Source: CAG-307 sp964524125
GTDB lineage: Bacteria > Bacillota_I > Bacilli_A > Acholeplasmatales > Anaeroplasmataceae
Assembly: GCA_964524125.1 (NCBI GenBank)
Contig: CAZGBY010000004.1
Coordinates: forward strand, 1 to 43,728
DNA: 43,728 nt
Direction of reading: 5' to 3'
The position numbers and the translations under genes are program-made. Positions 7,897 to 15,215 of the stretch are shown one piece after another. Under the pieces are notes generated by a model, which saw only the letters and a list, made by a program, of their open reading frames with translations, had not been told where the DNA came from and made no database searches. The first letter of the stretch is position 1; every line of letters starts with the position of its first letter.

Positions 7897-9048
7897 ATGA
7901 AATATGTTTATTTATTAGGGGCTTGTGGTTCTATTGGAACGCAAACCCTTGATGTTATTAAGAAATTTCAAAATGAGTTAAAAGTAGTTGGTTTATCAGT
8001 AGGTAGAAATTCAAAACTTGCGAAAGATATCATAGAAGAATTTAATCCTGAAATAGTTTGTTTTAGAACTAAAGAACAAATGTTAGAGTTTTCATCATAT
8101 AAAGGTATTAAATGTTATGGAGATGAAGGTTTACTTCAAGTTTCCTCATATCATAAATATGATAATGAACTATTAGTGAATGCGCTTGTAGGAGCTGCTG
8201 GTTTGAAACCAACAGTATATGCAATTAATTCAGGTAAAAACATAGCTTTAGCAAATAAAGAAACTTTAGTTATGGCCGGAGATCAAATAAAATCTCTACT
8301 AAAAGAAAAAAATTTGGATTTATATCCTATTGATTCTGAACATTCAGCTATTTGGCAATGTTTACAAGGTGAAGATAAAAACGAGGTTAAATCATTAATA
8401 ATTACAGCATCTGGTGGTTCTTTTAGAGATAAAAAAAGAGAAGAACTTCAAAATGTTACAAAAGAAGACGCACTTCGTCATCCAAATTGGTCAATGGGAT
8501 CTAAGATAACTATTGATTCAGCTACTATGATGAATAAAGGTTTTGAAGTTATTGAAGCTCATCATTTATTTGATATGCCATATGATAAAATTAAAACAAT
8601 AATGCATAAAGAAAGTATTATTCATTCTTTTGTTGAATATAATGATTTAGGAATAAAAGCGCATCTAGCTTCACCAGATATGAGAGGCCCTATTTTATAT
8701 GCCCTACTATATCCACATCATTTAGATTATAAGGGTGAAGAATTGGATCTATTAAAAGTTAGTGAATTACATTTTAAAGAATTATCACATGAAAGATTTC
8801 CATGCCTTGCATATGCTTATGAAGCAGGTCTTAAGGGTGGATTGTATCCAACTGTATTAAATGCAGCTAATGAAGCTGCAGTAAAATTATTTTTATTAGA
8901 TAAGATAAAGTTTTTGCAAATAGAATCTATTATTAGAACATATTTAGATGAGTCTTATGATAATTTAAACCCAAGTATTGATGAAATAATTGAATTAAAT
9001 GATAAGATTCAAAGAAAAATACTTAATGAATATGGAGTTGAATTTTAA
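7897..9048 (+). CDS. dxr: 1-deoxy-D-xylulose 5-phosphate reductoisomerase
   Basis: Second enzyme of the MEP isoprenoid pathway; it converts DXP to MEP with NADPH. Visible are the nucleotide-binding start LLGACGSIGTQTLDVI, the metal and substrate segments SEHSAIWQ and ITASGGSFRD, the flexible loop region HPNWSMGSKITIDSATMMNK, and NAANEAAV near residue 330. The 383 residues are normal. The organism therefore uses the MEP route to supply UppS, encoded three genes earlier. The stop codon overlaps the rseP start by one base (TAATG). Confidence 0.95.
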   Translation: MKYVYLLGACGSIGTQTLDVIKKFQNELKVVGLSVGRNSKLAKDIIEEFNPEIVCFRTKEQMLEFSSYKGIKCYGDEGLLQVSSYHKYDNELLVNALVGAAGLKPTVYAINSGKNIALANKETLVMAGDQIKSLLKEKNLDLYPIDSEHSAIWQCLQGEDKNEVKSLIITASGGSFRDKKREELQNVTKEDALRHPNWSMGSKITIDSATMMNKGFEVIEAHHLFDMPYDKIKTIMHKESIIHSFVEYNDLGIKAHLASPDMRGPILYALLYPHHLDYKGEELDLLKVSELHFKELSHERFPCLAYAYEAGLKGGLYPTVLNAANEAAVKLFLLDKIKFLQIESIIRTYLDESYDNLNPSIDEIIELNDKIQRKILNEYGVEF

Positions 9049-10685
9049 TGGTAATTTTAAATATAATCGCATTTATATTCGCAATTGGATTAATAATATT
9101 AATTCATGAAGCAGGACATTTCTATTTCGCAAAAAAAGCTGGAATTTTGTGTCACGAATTTTCTATAGGTATGGGTCCTGTTTTATGGCAAAAAAGAAAA
9201 GGCGAAACAATGATTTCAATTCGAGCTATTCCTATTGGTGGATATGTGGCAATGGCAGATTCAACAGCTGAACAAATTCTTATTAATGAAGGCGAAACTA
9301 TAGGTATTAATTTAGAAGATGGAGATGTTAAAGAAATTATTCTTGATTCTAATTTAGACGCTGATTATCGTGGAGTTGTAAAAAGAATAGAATTATTAGG
9401 TGTTCATGGAGAACCACTAGAAGTAGTACTTGAACTTGATGGTGAAGAAAAGACATTCCAAATTCTAAGAGATGCATTTTTAGTATCATCTGCTAAAGAT
9501 AGACTACAAATTACGCCATATGATAGAAGCTTTGATTCTAAGAAAATTTCTCAAAGATTAATTACTATCTCTGCAGGAGTTGTAATGAATTTCTTACTTT
9601 CTATTGTGCTTTATTTAATTATAGCATTTGTACAAGGTGTACCTGCAAATACAAATGTTGTTGGTAGTGTTGGCTCATCATATCCTTCTGCTGAATTCTT
9701 ACAAGCAGGAGATATAATAACTGCAATTGATGGAAAAACTATTTCTAATTGGAATGATTTATCTAATATAATGGATGAAACTACAAAAGAAGGGCATACT
9801 TCAATTAATTTAACCTATCAAAGAGATGGCATTGAAACTACAAAAGAATGTGGACTTTATTTAGTTTTAAATAATTTTGGTATTTCAAATATGCAAATTA
9901 AAGAAGATACAACTAAATATGATAAAGGTGTTCAAGTAGGTAATGTTTCTTTAAAATATGGTACAACTGAAAAAAAGATGGAACTTTCAGATGGTGAATA
10001 TGCTCTTTCAAATGGGGATTATTTAACTGCGATTAGATATGAAGGTACAGATAACTGGATTGAAATCAATTCTTGGTCAGATATCGTTACATATTTAGCA
10101 AACGATGTTTCAGATGTAACTGCTATTTATTATAAATTTATATCTCAAGAAGAAGCTACTGGAAAAGAAATTGTGGCTCAAACTCCAATTTATTCATATT
10201 CAGATTCTTTACTTTCAGGTCAAGACATAGTTAAATTAAAAGCTTATATTGGAATTTCACCTGAATATCATTTTGAGTTCTTTGGGTGTATTAAAGAAGG
10301 ATTTACTCAATTTGGAGAATCAGCTTTAATAATATTTTCAACACTTAAAGAATTAATTGCCCCTTCTGCTTCAGTAAGAGAAGTAGGACTTTCAGATTTG
10401 TCAGGTGTGGTTGGTATTTATAGTTTAGTATCTCAAACATTAAGTAGTGGAATACTTTCTTTCCTATCATTAATTGCATTACTTTCAGTAAATATAGGTA
10501 TTATGAATTTCTTACCTATTCCAGCACTTGATGGTGGAAGAGCGGTTTTCTTAATATATGAAGGTATAACTCATAAGAAACCTAATAAGAAGTTTGAAAC
10601 TTTACTTAATAATATAGTATTTATATTATTACTTATATTATTTGTATTTGTAACTTATAATGATATATTAAGATTATTTAAATAG
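9048..10685 (+). CDS. rseP: Site-2 protease RseP/RasP-type membrane metalloprotease
   Basis: An intramembrane zinc protease that cleaves anti-sigma factors and signal-peptide remnants. HEAGH (residues 20-24) in the first helix and the NFLPIPALDGG motif near residues 487-497 supply the zinc ligands. A PDZ domain lies around residues 205-265 (FLQAGDIITAIDGKTISNW). At 545 residues it is about 100 longer than common Firmicutes forms. The extra part is residues 275-400, between the PDZ domain and the third helix, possibly a second diverged PDZ domain. It overlaps dxr by one base and ends the operon. Confidence 0.93.
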   Translation: MVILNIIAFIFAIGLIILIHEAGHFYFAKKAGILCHEFSIGMGPVLWQKRKGETMISIRAIPIGGYVAMADSTAEQILINEGETIGINLEDGDVKEIILDSNLDADYRGVVKRIELLGVHGEPLEVVLELDGEEKTFQILRDAFLVSSAKDRLQITPYDRSFDSKKISQRLITISAGVVMNFLLSIVLYLIIAFVQGVPANTNVVGSVGSSYPSAEFLQAGDIITAIDGKTISNWNDLSNIMDETTKEGHTSINLTYQRDGIETTKECGLYLVLNNFGISNMQIKEDTTKYDKGVQVGNVSLKYGTTEKKMELSDGEYALSNGDYLTAIRYEGTDNWIEINSWSDIVTYLANDVSDVTAIYYKFISQEEATGKEIVAQTPIYSYSDSLLSGQDIVKLKAYIGISPEYHFEFFGCIKEGFTQFGESALIIFSTLKELIAPSASVREVGLSDLSGVVGIYSLVSQTLSSGILSFLSLIALLSVNIGIMNFLPIPALDGGRAVFLIYEGITHKKPNKKFETLLNNIVFILLLILFVFVTYNDILRLFK

Positions 10686-10692
10686 TTAATTG

Positions 10693-10717
10693 ATGGATTC
10701 GCTTTGAATCCATTTTT
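10693..10717 (+). terminator. Terminator after rseP
   Basis: Eight base pairs (atggattc/gaatccat) with a five-base loop and a run of five T. Confidence 0.8.
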
Positions 10718-10721
10718 CTAA

Positions 10722-10799
10722 TCATATCCCTTTAAATATCTCAACTATTATTGTAGCTAAAATATTTGTAAGAACTGCTAAAATAAATTCTTTTATCAA
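10722..10799 (-). CDS. Possible 25-residue membrane peptide, type I toxin-like
   Basis: A short minus-strand frame begins with TTG at 10799, eight bases after a good ribosome site (aaaggag). It encodes a 25-residue peptide that opens MIKEFILAVLTNIL and ends EIFKGI: a single hydrophobic helix with lysines at both ends. Size and pattern resemble Fst/Ldr- or TxpA-type toxins and related small membrane peptides of Firmicutes. The resemblance is by eye only. It overlaps, in another frame, a 46-codon frame with its own ribosome site. No antisense antitoxin RNA promoter could be fixed. Confidence 0.35.
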   Translation of the reverse strand: MIKEFILAVLTNILATIIVEIFKGI

Positions 10800-10881
10800 G
10801 ATAGATATCTCCTTTACTTCCTAATATAAAATGTTGAGAATGCTTGAGAGATACCATAGTAAAATTTGAAAAATAATACAT
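10741..10881 (-). CDS. Possible 46-residue leader frame overlapping the small peptide
   Basis: ATG at 10881 follows AGAGGTG on the minus strand by six bases, so translation is plausible. The product (starting MYYFSNFTMVSLKHSQ) has no recognisable domain. Its frame covers the start of the 25-residue peptide at 10799, like the mok/hok arrangement, where a leader frame couples translation of a toxin. It may equally be a chance frame. Confidence 0.2.
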   Translation of the reverse strand: MYYFSNFTMVSLKHSQHFILGSKGDIYLDKRIYFSSSYKYFSYNNS

Positions 10882-10938
10882 AGGCATCACCTCTAATATA
10901 AAGGAGCAGCACCGTCTAATAGACTTCCTATGAATATT

Positions 10939-10967
10939 GTTGTAACATGAGAGTTTGTAGATTGCAA
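10939..10967 (-). promoter_or_regulatory. Weak promoter candidate upstream of the 46/25-codon frames
   Basis: On the minus strand TTGCAA (10962-10967) and TACAAC (10939-10944), spacer 17 bases; each matches four of six consensus bases. It would start a transcript near 10932. Confidence 0.3.
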
Positions 10968-11061
10968 ATGTATGACAGGTGCTTTTAACGTTATAAGAAT
11001 TAGAATTTAAACTTACTTTTATTGATTTATGTAAAGTCATGTAAATTGAAAAAAATAACAT

Positions 11062-11099
11062 AAGACTATAAATTCATTTTTCTAATTTAGGTCTTGTTT
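11062..11099 (+). terminator. Hairpin upstream of thrC, possible terminator
   Basis: aagac (11062-11066) pairs with gtctt (11091-11095) and taaatt with aattta inside, followed by gtttt. It lies upstream of the thrC transcription start and its right arm runs into the -35 box. It could stop a plus-strand transcript crossing 10722-11060 or act as an operator. Confidence 0.4.
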
Positions 11100-11122
11100 T
11101 GGTATGTCAAGTAAAGTATAAT
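11094..11122 (+). promoter_or_regulatory. SigA-type promoter of thrC-thrB-hom
   Basis: TTGTTT (11094-11099), a 17-base spacer and a perfect TATAAT (11117-11122). The predicted start near 11129 leaves a leader of only about 15 bases, so no T-box or attenuator can precede thrC. Confidence 0.75.
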
Positions 11123-11142
11123 TATAAAAAGGATGTGTTAGT

Positions 11143-12585
11143 ATGTATTTTTCTACAAGAAGTGATGAAAAAGTTACATCATCACAAGCTATAATAAAAG
11201 GTTTGGCTTCTGATGGTGGTTTATATATATTTGATAAATTACCTAAACTTAGATTTAACTCTTCAATGCTTAAATTAACTTATAATGAATTAACTAAATT
11301 AATTTTAAAAGAATTTTTAGATGATTTTACAGAAGAAGAAATATCATATTGTGTAGATAGGGCTTATACAAAAGATAATTATATTCCAGATATGGTATCT
11401 TTTGATTTGTTTGAATCTTTTGGATTTTTAAATTTATACAACGGACCAACATTTGCATTTAAAGATATGGCTCTTCAAATATTACCTTACTTACTTAGTG
11501 TTGCTAAAAAGAAAAATAATATTAAAGAACATACTGCAATTTTAACAGCTACATCAGGTGACACTGGAAGTGCTGCACTTTCTGGATTTTCTACTTTAGA
11601 TGATATATCTTGTATTGTTTTATATCCAAATGGTTCTATATCACAAATTCAAGAACTTCAAATGTTATCGTTTAATAATAATAAGTCTAAATCAATTGCG
11701 GTAAATGGTAATTTTGATGATTGTCAAAAAGCTGTAAAAGATATTTTTAATACTGTTTCAATTGAAGGTGTTTCTTTATCTAGTGCTAATTCAATTAATA
11801 TCGGAAGACTTATTCCACAAGTAGTTTACTATGTTTATGCTTATTCTTATTTAGTAAATAATAATAAAATTAAATATGGTGAAAAATTAAATATATCAGT
11901 ACCTACAGGTAATTTTGGAAATATACTTGCTTGTTATATAGCTAAACTTATAGGTACCCCTATAGATAAAATAATATGTTCATCAAATAAAAATAATGTA
12001 CTTACTGATTTCTTTAATACGGGGATTTATAATTCTAAAAGAGAATTCTACGTTACTAATTCTCCCTCTATGGATATATTAGTTTCATCAAATCTTGAAA
12101 GATTTTTATATTTAACTTTAAATGATAAAGATTATATATCTAAATTAATGAATGATTTAAATACTAATGGCTTTTATCAACTAGATGAAAAATATCTATC
12201 TAAAATAAATACTATTTTATCATCTTATGCAACGGAAGAAGAAATAGAAGATTGTATTTTAGATGTTTATAATAATTATCATATATTAATAGATCCGCAT
12301 ACAAGTGTTGCATATAAGGGCTATTTAGAGCATAAAGATGATAATTTTACTTTATGTATATCAACTGCAAGTCCTTTTAAATTTAGTAAAACAATCTCAT
12401 CTAGTTTAAAGTATAAATTAATTAATGATGAATTTGAAAATATAGAATATATTTCTAAGAAAACTAATATTAAACCAGATAATAGAACATTAAAATTAAA
12501 AGATACTATTATAAATAGAATTATTTGTAATAAAGAAGATATTAAAACTACAGTTTTAAAATTAATAGGTGAATATAATGATTAA
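11143..12585 (+). CDS. thrC: Threonine synthase
   Basis: A PLP enzyme that converts O-phosphohomoserine to threonine. The 480 residues match the longer (E. coli/yeast-like) ThrC class: start MYFSTRSDEKVTSSQAI, the PLP lysine K107 in GPTFAFKDMALQ, and the phosphate-binding ATSGDTGSAALSGF. AAAAGGA lies before the ATG. It overlaps thrB by eight bases (ATG at 12578). First gene of the operon, directly behind a consensus promoter. Confidence 0.95.
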   Translation: MYFSTRSDEKVTSSQAIIKGLASDGGLYIFDKLPKLRFNSSMLKLTYNELTKLILKEFLDDFTEEEISYCVDRAYTKDNYIPDMVSFDLFESFGFLNLYNGPTFAFKDMALQILPYLLSVAKKKNNIKEHTAILTATSGDTGSAALSGFSTLDDISCIVLYPNGSISQIQELQMLSFNNNKSKSIAVNGNFDDCQKAVKDIFNTVSIEGVSLSSANSINIGRLIPQVVYYVYAYSYLVNNNKIKYGEKLNISVPTGNFGNILACYIAKLIGTPIDKIICSSNKNNVLTDFFNTGIYNSKREFYVTNSPSMDILVSSNLERFLYLTLNDKDYISKLMNDLNTNGFYQLDEKYLSKINTILSSYATEEEIEDCILDVYNNYHILIDPHTSVAYKGYLEHKDDNFTLCISTASPFKFSKTISSSLKYKLINDEFENIEYISKKTNIKPDNRTLKLKDTIINRIICNKEDIKTTVLKLIGEYND

Positions 12586-13423
12586 GATAAAAGTTCCTGC
12601 ATCAACTGCTAACTTATCAGTTGGATTTGATACACTTGGTATGGCACTTAATATATATAATGAATATATATTTGAATTATCAAATAATGATGATGTATCA
12701 AGTTTTGATATAGAATATCAAACTAATAATTTAGTACTTAATAGTTATAAATATGTATTTAATAAATTTAAATTAAATTATATTCCTATTAAAATATCTT
12801 TATCTAAATCAGATGTTCCCTTATCAAGAGGACTTGGTTCTTCATCTTGTTGTATAGTTGCAGGTGTTTTAGCTGCTTGTTATTATTTAAAGTTATACCT
12901 ATCTAAAGAAGAATTAATAACATTAGCTAGTGAAATAGAAGGACATCCTGATAATGTAGCACCTGCAATTTTAGGTGGACTTTGTGCTTCATTTAAATAT
13001 AATGATAAAATAAAATCAGTAAACTATAAAATTTCTTCAAACTTGAAATTCTATAGTTTAATACCTTCATTTGAACTTAGAACTGAAGTATCAAGAAACG
13101 TTTTACCTGATAACTATTCAAAAAAAGATATTGTATCTAATTTTGGTCGCCTTGCATGTATTCCATATGCATTTGAAAATGGGAATTTAGAACTTATAAA
13201 ATTATGTTTTAATGATAAAATCCATGAACCATATAGATTTAAAATAATAGAAAATGCATCTAATTTAAAAGAATATTTTGAAGATTATCCATTATGCATT
13301 AGTGGAGCAGGACCTAGTTTATTATTAATTACAAATAAAGAAATAAACTTAAATGAAATTTATAATTATAAAATTAAAGAAGTAAAACCTGCATTAGAAG
13401 GAGCAAAAATTTATGAAATTTAA
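12578..13423 (+). CDS. thrB: Homoserine kinase
   Basis: A GHMP-family kinase that phosphorylates homoserine. Residues 1-20 show the family start (IKVPASTANLSVGFDTLG), and the ATP loop PLSRGLGSSS lies near residue 78. EIEGHPDNVAPAILGG and the C-terminal SGAGPSLLL motif are also present. The length of 281 is slightly short but normal. ATG 12578 is chosen over the in-frame GTG at 12569 because AGGTGA (12567-12572) is the likely ribosome site. It overlaps thrC by eight bases and hom by eleven, a tightly coupled operon. Confidence 0.95.
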   Translation: MIKIKVPASTANLSVGFDTLGMALNIYNEYIFELSNNDDVSSFDIEYQTNNLVLNSYKYVFNKFKLNYIPIKISLSKSDVPLSRGLGSSSCCIVAGVLAACYYLKLYLSKEELITLASEIEGHPDNVAPAILGGLCASFKYNDKIKSVNYKISSNLKFYSLIPSFELRTEVSRNVLPDNYSKKDIVSNFGRLACIPYAFENGNLELIKLCFNDKIHEPYRFKIIENASNLKEYFEDYPLCISGAGPSLLLITNKEINLNEIYNYKIKEVKPALEGAKIYEI

Positions 13424-14561
13424 TATAGGACTTTTAGGATGTGGTCATGTTGGTAGTGGAGTTTATGATATATTTAACCAAAATGACTATTTTAAGGATA
13501 AAGCACAAATAAAAAAAATATTAGTAAGAAATCCATCTAATTATAATTATATTCCTGCAAATTTACTTACTACAAATTGTAGAGATATAATCAATGATGA
13601 TTCTATAAATGTAGTCATTGAATGTATAGGTGGAGGTACTTTGGCTTATGAATTAATTAAAGAATCTCTAATTAAGAAAAAACATGTGATTACAGCGAAT
13701 AAAGAAGTTCTATCCATTCATTTAAATGAACTATTAAGTATAGCTCATGAAAATAATGTATATTTACTTTTTGAAGCTGCAGTTGGTGGTGGAGTACCAA
13801 TTATTCAAAGTATTATTAATAATTCTAAAACTAATGAAATTAGTCATATAAAAGGTATTATTAATGGTTCTACAAACTTCTTATTAAGTTTAGTACAAGA
13901 ACAAGGTTATACATATGAAGAAGCCTTTAAAGAAGCCTCACGTTTAGGATATTTAGAACAAGACCCTACAGATGATGTTGAAGGCTATGATCCTGTAAGA
14001 AAAATAGTAGTACTTTCTACAATGTGTTTTGGTGGAAATATTCCTATAACAGGTGCTTATACATATCCAATAAGTAAAGCAACTGATCAGTTTATTATTT
14101 ATGCAAATAATAAGAATTATGTTTTAAAATATATTGCAGAGTCTTATAAAAAAGATAACATGGTATCTATTAAAGTAGAACCTACAATTGTTAAAAAGAC
14201 ATCTATATTTGCTAAAGTAAACAATGAATTTAATATTATTGAAATAGAAGGTAAGAATACATCAAATTTACAATTTATAGGTAAAGGTGCAGGCAAATGG
14301 CCTACTGGTAATGCAATTATATCTGATTTAGTATGTTTAATTGAAGGAAAAGGTTATATAGAATATTCTATGGATAAAGATTTAAATGTTTGTTCTAATG
14401 ATTTATTCTTTGATAAATATTTAATACAAACAAGTGCTCGTGTAAATGAAGATATTATTGATTATCAAGAAGGCATGTTTGTATATACTAAAAAAATATC
14501 TTCTCGTCAACTTGAAGAAGCTTTGAAGAATGCTATATTTTATGCAAAAATTGGTGAATAA
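13413..14561 (+). CDS. hom: Homoserine dehydrogenase
   Basis: Reduces aspartate semialdehyde to homoserine with NAD(P)H, the branch point to threonine and methionine. Visible are the Rossmann start GLLGCGHVGSG, ANKEVLS near residue 97, GIINGSTNFLLS near residue 150 and DPTDDVEGYDPVRKIVVLS near 190. The catalytic part closes with GAGKWPTGNAIISDL around residue 295. Only about 70 residues follow, fewer than a normal C-terminal ACT domain, so threonine feedback may be altered. The total of 382 compares with about 430 for ACT-bearing enzymes. Last gene of the thr operon. No aspartokinase is nearby. Confidence 0.93.
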   Translation: MKFNIGLLGCGHVGSGVYDIFNQNDYFKDKAQIKKILVRNPSNYNYIPANLLTTNCRDIINDDSINVVIECIGGGTLAYELIKESLIKKKHVITANKEVLSIHLNELLSIAHENNVYLLFEAAVGGGVPIIQSIINNSKTNEISHIKGIINGSTNFLLSLVQEQGYTYEEAFKEASRLGYLEQDPTDDVEGYDPVRKIVVLSTMCFGGNIPITGAYTYPISKATDQFIIYANNKNYVLKYIAESYKKDNMVSIKVEPTIVKKTSIFAKVNNEFNIIEIEGKNTSNLQFIGKGAGKWPTGNAIISDLVCLIEGKGYIEYSMDKDLNVCSNDLFFDKYLIQTSARVNEDIIDYQEGMFVYTKKISSRQLEEALKNAIFYAKIGE

Positions 14562-14587
14562 TTATTAAATATTAAAAATTATAGTAG

Positions 14588-14617
14588 ATATATTTTACTC
14601 AAAATGATAAAATATAT
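14588..14617. repeat. Perfect 10-base inverted repeat upstream of the deaminase gene
   Basis: Arms 14588-14597 and 14608-14617 are perfectly complementary (atatatttta/taaaatatat) with a ten-base loop. No T run follows, so it is a poor terminator. It ends about 20 bases before the start codon and may be an operator or mRNA hairpin. Confidence 0.5.
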
Positions 14618-14637
14618 TTAGATTAGGAGGTTTTCTT

Positions 14638-15093
14638 ATGAATAAATTTATGTTTTTAGCAATTGAAGAAGCACAAAATGGTATTAGAAATGGCGAAGGT
14701 GGTCCATTTGGTACTGTAATTATTAAAGATGGAGAAGTAGTTGGAAGAGGACATAATCAAGTTGTCCTTAATAATGACCCTACTTGCCATGGTGAGATGC
14801 AAGCTATCAGAAATGCTTGTAAAAAATTAGGTACATTTGACTTATCAGGATGTGAACTATATACAACTGGTGAACCATGTCCTATGTGCTATGGTGCTAT
14901 TTTATGGGCAAACATTTCTCAAGTATACTACGGATGTAATGTAATGGATACTGAAGATATTGGATTTAGAGATAATAAATTCTATTCTATGACTGAAGAA
15001 GAAAAGAATAAATTTATTGTTGAACTTGATAGAGATGAATGCTTAAAGTTATACGAAGAATATAAGAGTATTACTGATAAAACTAATTATTAA
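14638..15093 (+). CDS. guaD: Guanine deaminase-like nucleobase/nucleoside deaminase
   Basis: A zinc-dependent cytidine deaminase-fold enzyme of 151 residues. The zinc ligands are H51 with the catalytic E53 (CHGE, residues 50-53) and the cysteines C81 and C84 (EPCPMC). The NDPT segment before the zinc histidine and the GGPFGTVI start fit the Bacillus GuaD type of about 156 residues, which turns guanine into xanthine. A tRNA adenosine deaminase (TadA) is less likely because its tRNA-binding C-terminus is absent. A good AGGAGG precedes the ATG, and an inverted repeat lies upstream. Confidence 0.75.
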   Translation: MNKFMFLAIEEAQNGIRNGEGGPFGTVIIKDGEVVGRGHNQVVLNNDPTCHGEMQAIRNACKKLGTFDLSGCELYTTGEPCPMCYGAILWANISQVYYGCNVMDTEDIGFRDNKFYSMTEEEKNKFIVELDRDECLKLYEEYKSITDKTNY

Positions 15094-15102
15094 TAATAAT
15101 TA

Positions 15103-15140
15103 TTCTGTTTATTTGATTTATAAGTAAACAGGATTTTTTT
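15103..15140 (+). terminator. Terminator after the deaminase gene
   Basis: Seven base pairs (ctgttta/taaacag) with a 13-base loop, then a run of seven or more T. Confidence 0.8.
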
Positions 15141-15215
15141 AATTCAACAATTTAATTTGATTATGTTGTTTATTTTTAAATAAATAACTTTTAAAATTAT
15201 TTTGGATGTGAGAAT

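Noticed and set aside
10741..11061. Long minus-strand reading frame of 106 codons
   Set aside because: Only its last 46 codons have a ribosome site; the upstream part shows no start signal and no protein-like pattern. The short frames at 10741-10881 and 10722-10799 are kept as candidates instead.
14638..15093. tRNA-specific adenosine deaminase TadA
   Set aside because: The NDPT context and the C-terminus fit the GuaD type better, and the basic tRNA-binding tail of TadA is missing.
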